Source: Epilithonimonas tenax DSM 16811 (GTDB taxonomy: Bacteria; Bacteroidota; Bacteroidia; Flavobacteriales; Weeksellaceae). From it: DNA of 64,000 nucleotides. A program made the translations under genes and the position numbers. The stretch spans positions 1 to 64,000 of the forward strand of contig NZ_AUAA01000012.1 in the NCBI RefSeq assembly GCF_000428485.1, written 5' to 3'. This document shows positions 8,688-16,917 of the stretch, one piece after another. Positions within the stretch are counted from its first letter, which is position 1. Each line of letters starts with the position of its first letter. The notes beneath the pieces were generated by a model that ran no database searches, was not told the DNA's origin, and saw only the letters and a list, made by a program, of their open reading frames with translations.

Positions 8688-9380
8688 ATGAATCAGGATT
8701 TTTCTGAAGATCAAATCGTTTTCGAGGACAACCATATGATGGTCATCAACAAAAAAGCCGGACAGCTCGTTCAGGGTGACAAGACGGGTGACTTGTCTTT
8801 GCTGGAACTGATCAAAGATTTTATCAAAAAAAGAGACAATAAGCCAGGCAACGTTTTCCTGGGTTTGGTTCACAGGATAGACAGACCGACTTCCGGATTA
8901 GTCATTTATGCCAAAACGTCCAAAGCACTTTCCAGGTTGACTGTGATGGTAAAAGACCGCGAAGTCAAAAAAACATATTGGGCACTTGTGGCGAAAGAAA
9001 TGATCCCAAAATCCCAAAGACTGGTTCACCATCTTCAGAAAAATGAGAAGACGAACAAAGCCACTGTATTCGTAAAGCCAACAGATGGCGCAAAAGAATC
9101 AATCCTGACATACCACGTGATCAGGACTTTGGATAATTATCAATTACTGGAGATTGATTTGGAAACGGGTCGTCATCATCAGATCCGGGCACAACTTTCA
9201 AAAATAGGCGTTCCGATAAAAGGTGATTTGAAATACGGGGCACCACGTTCCAATCCGGATGGCGGTATTTCTCTGCACGCCAGAAAACTCAATTTTGTTC
9301 ATCCGGTGACCAAAGAAAATATGGAGATCACAGCAACAGTTCCTCAGAATGATGCGGTTTGGAAAGCTTGTGAGTCCTAA
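8688..9380 (+). CDS. RluA-family RNA pseudouridine synthase
   Basis: Converts a specific uridine of rRNA or tRNA to pseudouridine. The 230-aa protein has the catalytic motif HRIDRPTSG with the nucleophilic Asp65, the basic segment KTYWALV (about 102-108), and the late family motif TGRHHQIRAQL. It lacks an N-terminal S4 domain, as do short RluA/TruC-like members. The exact target cannot be deduced. It is monocistronic with a terminator shared with the convergent receptor gene. Confidence 0.9.
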   Translation: MNQDFSEDQIVFEDNHMMVINKKAGQLVQGDKTGDLSLLELIKDFIKKRDNKPGNVFLGLVHRIDRPTSGLVIYAKTSKALSRLTVMVKDREVKKTYWALVAKEMIPKSQRLVHHLQKNEKTNKATVFVKPTDGAKESILTYHVIRTLDNYQLLEIDLETGRHHQIRAQLSKIGVPIKGDLKYGAPRSNPDGGISLHARKLNFVHPVTKENMEITATVPQNDAVWKACES

Positions 9381-9383
9381 TAG

Positions 9384-9421
9384 AAAAAGCCGAAAGATGA
9401 ATTTTGTCTAGCGGCTTTTTT
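9384..9421. terminator. Bidirectional terminator between RluA-like gene and beta-barrel receptor
   Basis: Arms AAAAGCCG and CGGCTTTTTT with a loop of about 19 nt and T/A tracts on both sides serve the two convergent genes. Confidence 0.6.
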
Positions 9422-9439
9422 GTGACAGATTTGTTGTAA

Positions 9440-11650
9440 TTATTGCAAACCGATGCCTGCGCCATCGTCCTGTTTATCTTTTTTTAGCAAGTTCGGGTTT
9501 TCTTTGGCAAGCTTGTTTCGGGTGGGAATCTTGTAGTTAAAGGAAATCCCGAAGTTCTGCGCATCGAAACGGTTTCCTAAGAAAATAGGGCCGTCTTTGT
9601 AAACAGAACGTACTGCATTTTCCTGGGTTTTAAGAACATCGTTTGCAAAGATGGAAACACTCAGCTGGTCTTTCATGAATTTTTTGGTTGCCGTGAGATC
9701 CAAACTGTGATACCAAGGCTTTTCCATAAAATAATAGAACCAGTTTCCCTTGGTCATGTTATTGTAAGTCGCTACAAATTTAATTTTCTGAGGCAGGATC
9801 AGTTGTGCCATCAGATTATAAGTCCAGAATCCTTTTGCCTTAAAATCAGGAATGTCATGCACCTGATATGCTGCATACACATAAAGGAAATTCATAGTAT
9901 CAGGATTGATGTTCATTTTCAACGTTTCAGAAACGCCTTTCGTGAATAGCATAAAAGGAATGGGCATGCCGAAATTAAAATTATGGATTCTCATTTCCGA
10001 AAGATTCACAAAACTGTTTCTGAGGGTGAAAGCATCTCGCCCGTCAATTATTTTGTTGTTCGCATCAGGATAAAATTTCTCTGCAATCTGCGCATTTTGA
10101 TTACTCGCTACGCTGACGTTATAACCTACGAATGCATAATCAAAGGCAGAAATCTTCGCTTCAAAATTATTAAAAACCGTAGGCTGGAGATTCGGGTTTC
10201 CGCCAAACTGAATGCTTCCGTTCTGGTAATTGGTATTGTTTGGATTTAATGAATTGATATTCGGAAGCTGGATTTTCTTATTGTAATTCAGCATCAAGTA
10301 AACCTGCTTGGCAAAGTTGTACTGAACTGTTGCATTAGGGAAAAATCTGAACTGCTTGAACGGCGTCAATTCAGATTCCGTAATCTCATTCTCCACAGTG
10401 TTTTTTGTAGTTCCAGAAATGTCATAATCTTCTGCCCTTAAACCAAGAATGAAATCAAATTTTTTCAGCCTTGTCTGTAGTTCCAGATAAGACGACGCGG
10501 TTTGTCTGCTGTAATCCAGATTGGTAAAACTGCCGTTGAACGCTTCGAAGTTTAATTTTTCATAGATTCCTCCGAATGATAATTTTCCTTCATCTAATAA
10601 TTTGATCGGTTGTGAGTAGTCCATTCGTAATGTTCCTACATCTTGCTGTGAACTGTTTGCTGAAGGATAATTGGTCTGAGCATTGTTTTCACGGCGCACG
10701 CCGTTCTGCTGAAAGTCTGTGTCAAAACGATTATAAGTTGCATTGATATCCAGTTTCTTACTTTTATTATTGAATTTTATCTGGTAGGTTGCACTGGCTT
10801 CCTGACGGAGGTTTTCGTTGTTGGTCTGGTCACGTGTGGTGTAATCTACAATGGTAGTTGGTAGATTGCTGTCTAATTGAGGATAGTACCCGGAACTATG
10901 GATTTGATTGTCATTATTATTCTTACCCACGTCATAATTCACTAGCAAACGATCTTTTCCAATGTCAAAAGTAACAGCAGATTTCAGGAAATAGCCCCGC
11001 TGGATTCTTTCGCTGAACACCTGTGCAATGGCATCGGTCACACTATTGGTGTAATTTTCACGATAGTTTTGTCCAAAATTAAGCTGCCAACCAAAGTATC
11101 TGTTTTTTGCATTCAGGAGAAGGGAGTTGTTGGTTCTGTTTCGCCATTGATCATCATTGGTGAAAGAATATCTTCCGGAATAGGTCGCAGATAGGTAGTT
11201 TTTAGCATTTTTATTGGTGATGATATTTATAATAGCGCCGCCGGAAGTGGCCGGAAACTCGGCACCTGGTTGTGTGATGACCTCTACACGCTCTACAGAA
11301 TTGGCTGGCATACCTTCCAGATAAGTATTAAGATCGTTACTGCCTATATTGAGCGGTCGGCCGTCCATGTAAACATCCAATTGTTTCCCCTGATACATCA
11401 TTCCGGCAACATCTGAGATGATGAGTCCGGGAAGTTTTTTCAGCCCTTCGCTCAGATTGCCTGTGGTGAGATAGGCTTGGTCCGAGAAATCAAAAATGGT
11501 TCTGTCTGCTTTTTGTTCTACTGCTTTTTTGGTTTTGGCAATCGTAACCGTTTCGATTTGTTTTTCGCTTTCCTTTTTCGGCGTTTCTTGTGAAAAGTAA
11601 AATTGACTGGTGCATAAAAGACTGACAACAAGCGTAGATTTGATTTTCAT
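9440..11650 (-). CDS. Outer-membrane beta-barrel family protein (TonB-receptor-like)
   Basis: Outer-membrane protein of 736 aa. A signal peptide (about 1-20, ending FYFSQ) precedes a short linker, a plug-like domain (about residues 45-150; GLKKLPGL, VYMDGRPL, VERVEVITQPGAEF) and a long beta-barrel region typical of the OMP_b-brl_3 group. No CarboxypepD-like N-terminal domain is obvious. The ligand is unknown. The 3' remnant of a second barrel gene of the same type lies immediately upstream on the same strand, which suggests a former tandem pair. No TAnnTTTG element was found close to the start. Confidence 0.85.
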   Translation of the reverse strand: MKIKSTLVVSLLCTSQFYFSQETPKKESEKQIETVTIAKTKKAVEQKADRTIFDFSDQAYLTTGNLSEGLKKLPGLIISDVAGMMYQGKQLDVYMDGRPLNIGSNDLNTYLEGMPANSVERVEVITQPGAEFPATSGGAIINIITNKNAKNYLSATYSGRYSFTNDDQWRNRTNNSLLLNAKNRYFGWQLNFGQNYRENYTNSVTDAIAQVFSERIQRGYFLKSAVTFDIGKDRLLVNYDVGKNNNDNQIHSSGYYPQLDSNLPTTIVDYTTRDQTNNENLRQEASATYQIKFNNKSKKLDINATYNRFDTDFQQNGVRRENNAQTNYPSANSSQQDVGTLRMDYSQPIKLLDEGKLSFGGIYEKLNFEAFNGSFTNLDYSRQTASSYLELQTRLKKFDFILGLRAEDYDISGTTKNTVENEITESELTPFKQFRFFPNATVQYNFAKQVYLMLNYNKKIQLPNINSLNPNNTNYQNGSIQFGGNPNLQPTVFNNFEAKISAFDYAFVGYNVSVASNQNAQIAEKFYPDANNKIIDGRDAFTLRNSFVNLSEMRIHNFNFGMPIPFMLFTKGVSETLKMNINPDTMNFLYVYAAYQVHDIPDFKAKGFWTYNLMAQLILPQKIKFVATYNNMTKGNWFYYFMEKPWYHSLDLTATKKFMKDQLSVSIFANDVLKTQENAVRSVYKDGPIFLGNRFDAQNFGISFNYKIPTRNKLAKENPNLLKKDKQDDGAGIGLQ

Positions 11651-11706
11651 AGTGAAGTTTGTACCCTAATTAGACTGTCGGTCTTTCAATTTGTTACATT
11701 TTAAGT

Positions 11707-11808
11707 CTATGGTACCCTGTTTTTTTCTTCGAAGTTGATATTTTTTTTACTGAGTTGTTTCTTGTTCCCAAAAGTATAATTCACGCTCGGGCGGAAACTT
11801 CTGCCATC
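11707..11808 (-). pseudogene. 3' remnant of an outer-membrane beta-barrel gene
   Basis: Minus-strand translation gives GRSFRPSVNYTFGNKKQ, continuing to EEKNR and a TAG stop. This is how the OMP_b-brl_3 beta-barrel proteins of Flavobacteriia usually end. The frame is closed upstream by a TGA at 11809-11811, so only about 33 codons remain. It suggests that a second receptor was deleted between the intact receptor and the two-component remnant. Confidence 0.6.
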
Positions 11809-11841
11809 TCAATAATTATTCATCAGTTGTGTGCTGTCTTC

Positions 11842-12522
11842 AAAGTACAGCTCACCACAAAATCTCTGTCAAAAGATGTTGATCACCGTTGCGTTGATTT
11901 GTATGAAGCAAATATACAGGCTTTGAAGACCCAAATCAATCCGCATTTTATGTTCAATACACTTAATGATATCTACTCTCTGGTTTGTCAGAAATCTGAA
12001 AAAGCGCTGCCAGCGATAGAAGGACGGAGCCAGTTATTAAGATACAACACGAAGGATTTGGAGAGAGATTTCATTCCATTGGAAAAAGAAAACGGTTAGC
12101 TGGAAAGCCCGATGCAAGTCATCGATTGTCTTCTGAAGCCTATTTCGTTTGGCCGTTTCGAAAAAAGTGCTTTGAAAGCGCAGGAAAGATGTTCGGATAA
12201 TGAAACTTTAGCAAGTGATTATTTCTTTGTCAAATCGTCCGGAACAAAACATAAGATCAATTTCGTTGAAATCCTCTATGGAGAAAGCATCAAGGATTAT
12301 GTGAACTTCAAAACCGAAAATCAGGAATATATCGTCCTTGAAACTTTAAAATCTTTGGCACATCTGTGACCATACCACTTTGTACGGGTGCATAAATCAT
12401 TCATCCTCCATGTTGATAAAATTAATAAAATAGACATTAGGTGTGTTATGCTGACTACTGGAAAAGAAGTGTCACTAGGTGAAACGTACAAGTCCGAATT
12501 CTTATTAAAATTGGAGTCTTGA
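11842..12522 (+). pseudogene. Decayed LytS-type kinase / LytTR response regulator
   Basis: One reading frame carries pieces of both partners of a two-component system. Up to 12096 it encodes the His_kinase core of LytS type (QINPHFMFNTLNDIYSL, then SQLLRYNTKDLE, then FIPLEKE). After an in-frame TAG (12097-12099) follows the end of a receiver domain (QVIDCLLKPISFGRFEK) and a LytTR DNA-binding domain (FVKSSG, ILYGESIKDYV, ETLKSL). An in-frame TGA (12367-12369) interrupts it, and the rest (YHFVRVHKSFI to YKSEFLLKLES) continues to 12522. The kinase membrane part, the ATP-binding part and most of the receiver are gone, so an internal deletion joined the two genes. Not expected to be functional. 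Confidence 0.8.
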
Positions 12523-12575
12523 TACATTGCGTAGCGATTTATTCTAAATAATTTATTTTAAAACAGAAATAATTG

Positions 12576-12583
12576 TAAATTTG
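12576..12583 (+). promoter_or_regulatory. -7 promoter element (TAAATTTG) for the ACP operon
   Basis: Exact match to TAnnTTTG, 17 nt before the ATG of the acyl carrier protein gene. The predicted leader is very short (about 10 nt). Confidence 0.5.
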
Positions 12584-12599
12584 CGTACACAAAAAAAAG

Positions 12600-12818
12600 A
12601 TGGAAGAAAAATTACTCAATATAATCAATTCTATAAAAATAAATAAATTTGAGGATGCTGTTTTGGAACTAAACCCGGAACAAATGCTCAGAGAAGATCT
12701 TAACTTTGATTCCTTTGATTTGGCAGAACTTACTGTAAAAATTGAAGAGGAATTCGGAATCGATATTTTCGAAGACGGTTTGGTAAACTCGGTTAATGAA
12801 ATCTACGCCAAACTGTAA
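12600..12818 (+). CDS. Acyl carrier protein
   Basis: 72-residue four-helix carrier protein. The phosphopantetheine attachment site is Ser38 in FDSFDLAEL; the housekeeping AcpP has DSLDTVEL instead, so this is a specialised ACP. The acidic helix after the serine (KIEEEFGIDI) is typical for partner binding. It is the first gene of a four-gene operon, and its TAA overlaps the ATG of the ligase by 1 nt. It should carry the acyl group activated by the ligase and reduced by the SDR. This pathway is inference from gene order. Confidence 0.88.
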   Translation: MEEKLLNIINSIKINKFEDAVLELNPEQMLREDLNFDSFDLAELTVKIEEEFGIDIFEDGLVNSVNEIYAKL

Positions 12819-14032
12819 TGTTCTTCCTCATAGACCGCAATATTTCCTTGTCTTACCAAGAGATCTTGCAACATATCAATTCTTCCAATGCCTACACAGA
12901 TTGCTACATTTATCCGGATCTGAAATCCTTTTTTCTGAATTGGATCTTCGCTTTGGTCAATGACAGACATATCGCGTTGATGGATTCTGACCTTTCTGAG
13001 AAAGAAATCGCAACCAATAATCTGGAAATCAACCAATTGGTAAGGGTGCCGCAGCCTAAGAAATTACATTCTGTTGAAGAATTGGTTACTTCTGTGCGGT
13101 ATTCCCTTTCTGAGATTACGCTTTTTACTTCGGGGACGACAGGTTTCACGAGAAAATTCACGCATCCGCTGAACAATCTGATTAGGAAAATCAATGTTTC
13201 TGAAGAAAGGAAAAACGATGTCTGGGGTTTTGCCTTCAATCCTACGCATGTTGCCGGTGTTCAGGTTTTCTTTCAGGCCATTCTGAATCGAAATCTTTTG
13301 GTCAACGTTTTTATGGAGCCGAAAGAGATCGTGATCAAGGCCATTGATCAATATAAAATCACAAATCTTTCCTCAACACCCACTTTTTACAGATTGCTTT
13401 TGCCTCTTCATCAGTCTTTTGATTCTGTCATAAAAATCACGATTGGCGGCGAAAAATCTGATAATTATCTGATCTCACAAGTCGAAAAATATTTCCCGAA
13501 TGCAAGGATCAACAATGTTTACGGCTCTACGGAAACAGGACCTCTGTTTTCTTCTAAGAGTGACGAATTTGTAGTTCAAGATAAGCACATTGGTTTGGTA
13601 AAAGTAGTGGAGGACGAGTTGTATATTCATAAAGATCTTTTCGGGGAAACGACTCAGCTCACTTTGATAGACGACTTCTACGCAACAGGTGACCTTGTAG
13701 AATGGATTGGTGAGGAGGAAAAAAAATTCAGATTTACCTCCAGAAAAAACGAATTGATCAATGTTGGTGGTTACAAAGTGAATCCGTACGAGGTAGAAGA
13801 TGAACTCACGAAGCATCCAAAGATCAGGAATGTAAGGGTGTTTGGGAAGTCAAATGCGGTGCTTGGAAACATCATCTGCTGTGATGTAGAATTGCTCCCA
13901 GACTCAGAATTGAAAGAACAAGACATCCGGTATTTTCTGAATGGGAAAATTCAAAATTTCAAAATTCCAAGGAAAATTAGCTTCGTAGAAAAAATAGAAT
14001 TGACAAGAACCGGAAAAAAGAAAATCGTATGA
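12818..14032 (+). CDS. AMP-binding acyl/aryl ligase
   Basis: Adenylate-forming enzyme expected to activate a carboxylic acid and load it on the adjacent ACP (or CoA). The 404-aa chain is shorter than usual acyl-CoA synthetases (about 500-550), with a reduced N-terminal lobe. Visible motifs: P-loop TSGTTGFTRK (104-113), A5 region NNVYGSTETGP, A7 region YATGDLVEW, A8 region RFTSRKNELINVGGYKVNP, and an A10-like end with TRTGKKK holding the catalytic lysine. The start overlaps the ACP stop and its stop overlaps the SDR start (ATGA), so translation is coupled. The substrate cannot be named. Confidence 0.85.
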   Translation: MFFLIDRNISLSYQEILQHINSSNAYTDCYIYPDLKSFFLNWIFALVNDRHIALMDSDLSEKEIATNNLEINQLVRVPQPKKLHSVEELVTSVRYSLSEITLFTSGTTGFTRKFTHPLNNLIRKINVSEERKNDVWGFAFNPTHVAGVQVFFQAILNRNLLVNVFMEPKEIVIKAIDQYKITNLSSTPTFYRLLLPLHQSFDSVIKITIGGEKSDNYLISQVEKYFPNARINNVYGSTETGPLFSSKSDEFVVQDKHIGLVKVVEDELYIHKDLFGETTQLTLIDDFYATGDLVEWIGEEEKKFRFTSRKNELINVGGYKVNPYEVEDELTKHPKIRNVRVFGKSNAVLGNIICCDVELLPDSELKEQDIRYFLNGKIQNFKIPRKISFVEKIELTRTGKKKIV

Positions 14033-14751
14033 ATGTATTAATTACTGGCGTTTCCAGAGGCGTCGGATTAGAAATGAGTCAGTTGTTTCTGGAGAAAGGA
14101 CATACGGTCTATGGCATCAGCAGAACAGAATCCGAAGCTTTGAAAGCTTTGGAAAAACAATATCCCGACCATCTTTTCTTGAAAGTTTTTGATTTGTCAA
14201 ATCCGCAAGACATCAAACAGTCTGTTTTCAGGGATTTTGTGACCAATCAGATTCCGCTCCATGTTTTGATCAACAACGCCGCAACAGCTTACGATGATAT
14301 TGTGACGAATCTCAATTATGATGATTTGAAAACAATGTTCGATGTCAATCTTTATTCTCCGATGTTTCTGACAAAGTATGCCATAAGAAATATGATTTAC
14401 AACAGGGTTGCGGGAAGCATTATTCATATCTCATCCATCAGTGCGCACACTGGTTACAAAGGCTTATCAATGTACGCGGCCTCAAAAGGTGCTCTGCAGT
14501 CATTTTCAAAAAATGTTTCCAGAGAATGGGGCGAACGAGGCATCCGGTCCAATATTGTAGTTCCAGGTTATATGGAAACCGCAATGAATGCCAAGTTAAC
14601 TGCTGAACACAAAAACAGGATCTTCAAAAGGACCGCTTTGAAAAAGGAAACCGATATGAGATCCGTTGCAGAAACCGTCTTGTTTCTGTCAGACGAACGC
14701 TCTAAATCTATCACGGGTCAGGAGATATTTGTAGATTCTGGCACACTTTAG
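14029..14751 (+). CDS. SDR-family oxidoreductase (FabG-like)
   Basis: NAD(P)-dependent short-chain reductase, 240 aa. It has the cofactor motif GVSRGVG (7-13), the NNAA motif (82-85), an active-site Ser near 136 in HISSISAH, and Tyr149/Lys153 in YAASK. In the context of an ACP and a ligase, the likely job is reduction of a 3-oxoacyl-ACP to 3-hydroxyacyl-ACP; other SDR reactions are possible. Its ATG overlaps the ligase TGA. Ends normally for the family with a GQEIFVDSG segment. Confidence 0.88.
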   Translation: MNVLITGVSRGVGLEMSQLFLEKGHTVYGISRTESEALKALEKQYPDHLFLKVFDLSNPQDIKQSVFRDFVTNQIPLHVLINNAATAYDDIVTNLNYDDLKTMFDVNLYSPMFLTKYAIRNMIYNRVAGSIIHISSISAHTGYKGLSMYAASKGALQSFSKNVSREWGERGIRSNIVVPGYMETAMNAKLTAEHKNRIFKRTALKKETDMRSVAETVLFLSDERSKSITGQEIFVDSGTL

Positions 14752-14763
14752 AACTAAACAGGT

Positions 14764-15339
14764 ATGATGAATCTAATATATAAAATACTCAATCTGATTC
14801 CCAAAACAATTGCAAAAATTGAGAAACTCTACTCTTTTAGCGTCCTCAATGCTCATTCCGGAGTGACGCTACATTCGGATCTTAGAATGGGGAAGGCTTC
14901 TGTTTTTGAATTGGATGATAATGCGAAATTCGAGATTGGGAAAAATGTCATCTGGAGAGATCACACAGCCATCAGAATCAGAAAAGGTGGCCATTTGATC
15001 TTTGGTAACAATGTAGACCTTAGTCATTATATTTCCATCAACTGTCTGGAGAAAATAGAACTGGGCGAGGACACTTGTGTTGCCGAGGGTTGTAAATTTT
15101 ATGATCACGATCACGCGTTCGATACCAAACCGGAATATGTATGGTACAAAAGTAAATTCAATACAGCGCCAATCATCATAGGGAAAAATGTGAAGATCTA
15201 CAGCAATGTGACAGTGCTCAAAGGGGTAACCATTGGTGATAACTGCATCATCGGCGCCAATTGCGTGATCTCAAGAAATGTACCTTCCAACTCTATCATC
15301 TTTGCGAAAAACGAATTGATGAGAGTGCCTTTGATGTAA
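14764..15339 (+). CDS. Left-handed beta-helix (hexapeptide) acyltransferase
   Basis: 191-aa acyltransferase of the LbH fold. Hexapeptide-type turns are visible from about residue 60 on, including IGKNVKIYSNVTVLKGVTIG and IGDNCIIGANCVISRNVP, with the catalytic-type motif YDHDHAF around residues 113-119. The closest style is the CapG/WcaF/maa group that modifies sugars. As last gene of the operon (12-nt gap) it may transfer the ACP-bound acyl group to a sugar or lipid. ATG at 14767 is an equally good start. Function beyond acyl transfer is inference. Confidence 0.82.
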   Translation: MMNLIYKILNLIPKTIAKIEKLYSFSVLNAHSGVTLHSDLRMGKASVFELDDNAKFEIGKNVIWRDHTAIRIRKGGHLIFGNNVDLSHYISINCLEKIELGEDTCVAEGCKFYDHDHAFDTKPEYVWYKSKFNTAPIIIGKNVKIYSNVTVLKGVTIGDNCIIGANCVISRNVPSNSIIFAKNELMRVPLM

Positions 15340-15349
15340 AATATTTCTC

Positions 15350-15480
15350 TCGGATGCCGCCGCCGCGACAGGGATAGTAAGGGCGCGAGCCAGACGAGCG
15401 GTCTTGTGAAAAAGCCAGGAATAGGCGTTGGATTTTCACAAGACGAAACCCCTGGATAGCCCGGCCGTCGCCCTGATCAA
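15350..15480. repeat. GC-rich structured intergenic repeat (type D)
   Basis: Much richer in GC than its surroundings. It contains a 12-bp perfect stem (GTCTTGTGAAAA at 15401-15412 with TTTTCACAAGAC at 15433-15444, 20-nt loop) flanked by GC-rich blocks (GGGCGCGAGCC to the left, GGATAGCCCGGCC to the right). From memory, elements of this sort recur in Chryseobacterium intergenic regions; I cannot verify this here. It lies between the acyl-transfer operon and a sigma factor gene. Confidence 0.5.
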
Positions 15481-15556
15481 AGATATATCAATAAACTTTA
15501 AAGTAAAACATCTCGCGTGGCGTCATATTCATATGGACGCGCTATCTTTACTGCAA

Positions 15557-16108
15557 ATGACCGAAACTAGATCTGCATCTATTACAGAAGTCGTAAAAAA
15601 TTACGGCTCCCAACTCTTGCGCTTTATCAATTCTAAAGTGGCAAAGACGGAGGATGCAGAAGATATTCTACAGGAAGTCTGGTTTCAAACCAGCCGACTT
15701 ACCAATCTGAATGAGTTGGAAAATGTCGGAGCCTGGCTCTACTCTGTCACAAGGAACAAAATCATCGACAGTTACCGCAAGAAGAAAACAGAATCTCTGG
15801 AAGATTTTGTCTATCAGGACGAAGACGGTGAACTGAATGTGAAAGACATTCTTCTAGCGGATGATAGCAATAATCCTGAGGTCGGGATGTTCAAAGATCT
15901 TTTTTGGGAAGAGCTGATGAAGGCTCTGGAAGAGTTGCCAGAAAAGCAGAAAAGGGTGTATGTTCAAAATGAGCTGGAGGATAAAACCCTACAGGAGATC
16001 GCAGATGCAGAAGGTGAAAACATCAAAACAATTATCAGTAGAAAGTCTTATGCGGTCAAACATTTGCGTAAAAAGATGCAGCGGCTTTATAATGATTTGA
16101 AAAATTAA
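15557..16108 (+). CDS. ECF-type RNA polymerase sigma factor
   Basis: Sigma-70 family protein of 183 aa counted from ATG 15557 (MTETR); ATG 15533 would add eight residues, and a TTG at 15428 lies inside the structured repeat and is rejected. Region 2 is seen in LLRFINSKVAKTEDAEDILQEVW with the WLYSVTRNKIIDSYRK helix, and region 4 in LPEKQKRVYVQNELEDKTLQEIA. The linker between them is acidic. The next gene, 10 nt downstream, encodes a small membrane protein that may restrain or assist it. The regulon is unknown. Confidence 0.85.
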   Translation: MTETRSASITEVVKNYGSQLLRFINSKVAKTEDAEDILQEVWFQTSRLTNLNELENVGAWLYSVTRNKIIDSYRKKKTESLEDFVYQDEDGELNVKDILLADDSNNPEVGMFKDLFWEELMKALEELPEKQKRVYVQNELEDKTLQEIADAEGENIKTIISRKSYAVKHLRKKMQRLYNDLKN

Positions 16109-16118
16109 TTTTAAGAAA

Positions 16119-16490
16119 ATGAACAAGCATAAAAAGAAATTTTGGTTAGCACTTCCTTGCGTGATTGTCGCAATAGGATTGTTTATTTGGTTTTTCCAAT
16201 GGCTTTGGAATATCGTTTTGCCTGATGTTTTGGGCGTGAAAGCAATTACTTACTGGCAGTCTCTTGGGATTTTGGTGATTTCCAAAATATTATTTGGAGG
16301 ATTGGCCAATGCAAAAGAGAAATTTAGAAATCGGAAACGGTTTGGGCATGATGATGGGGAAATGTGGAAACAGAAATTAGAATCCAGATTCTGCGGAACC
16401 GAGGAAGAAAGAGACAAAGTGAAACAGATGTGGAAACAGAGATTTGAGTCCAAGTTTTGCAGGCAGGAATCTCAAGAGAATAAAGTTTAA
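16119..16490 (+). CDS. Small membrane protein with a C-terminal tandem motif
   Basis: 123 residues: two hydrophobic segments (about 8-32 and 42-62), then a charged cytoplasmic-type tail. The tail carries two copies of a motif MWKQ-x2-ES-x-FC (about residues 81-92 and 106-117), separated by an acidic spacer. It lies 10 nt after the sigma factor gene, which suggests co-expression. It could tether or antagonise the sigma factor, but no anti-sigma domain is recognised. Function unknown. Confidence 0.75.
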   Translation: MNKHKKKFWLALPCVIVAIGLFIWFFQWLWNIVLPDVLGVKAITYWQSLGILVISKILFGGLANAKEKFRNRKRFGHDDGEMWKQKLESRFCGTEEERDKVKQMWKQRFESKFCRQESQENKV

Positions 16491-16521
16491 AATCACTATT
16501 TCAAAAAAATGTGATTGCCGT

Positions 16522-16552
16522 AACCCAAAAGTTTTCCTTTCGGGTTTTTTTT
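16522..16552 (+). terminator. Terminator after the sigma factor operon
   Basis: Arms AACCC-AAAG and CTTT-GGGTT (one internal mismatch) around a short loop, followed by eight T's. Confidence 0.65.
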
Positions 16553-16883
16553 ATTGTTTTATGGATGTTTACTTATGAGATCTGTAGGATGTTTTAAATT
16601 GATAATCAATAAGCTTCGGGTCTTGAAAGCATCAATATTGATATTTATTTTAATGCTTGCGTGCTTGAATAGTTTTAAGATAAAATAGTCATTTTTTTCG
16701 ATCGGATTGATTGGTTTAATTTGAAATTGTAATTTATTTTTAGTTTATTATTTGTTTTAGACGAATCTTTTTAATAAGTTGAATTCTAGTTTTATGCTGT
16801 TGTTGTATTATGGCTTAAATACTATAGTTGCTTTTTGTTTGATAAATATTTAATAAATAATGTTTTTTGTTATAAAATATTTT
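16553..16883. other. AT-rich intergenic stretch, no gene seen
   Basis: About 330 nt of very AT-rich DNA upstream of the metalloprotease gene. No open frame with coding character, no repeat match and no RNA gene was recognised. It probably holds only the upstream region of the protease promoter. Confidence 0.5.
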
Positions 16884-16891
16884 TAATTTTG
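16884..16891 (+). promoter_or_regulatory. -7 promoter element (TAATTTTG) for the M4 protease gene
   Basis: Matches TAnnTTTG, 27 nt before the ATG. No -33 TTG at the usual spacing. Confidence 0.4.
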
Positions 16892-16917
16892 GTTAGATAA
16901 TCAAACATGTAATATTT

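Noticed and set aside
11842-12522. Functional hybrid kinase-regulator
   Set aside because: The ATP-binding domain, the phospho-acceptor part of the receiver and the membrane domain are missing, and two stop codons interrupt the frame.
15428-15556. TTG start giving the first sigma factor 43 extra residues
   Set aside because: The start lies in the hairpin of the structured repeat; sigma homology begins only after the ATGs at 15533/15557.
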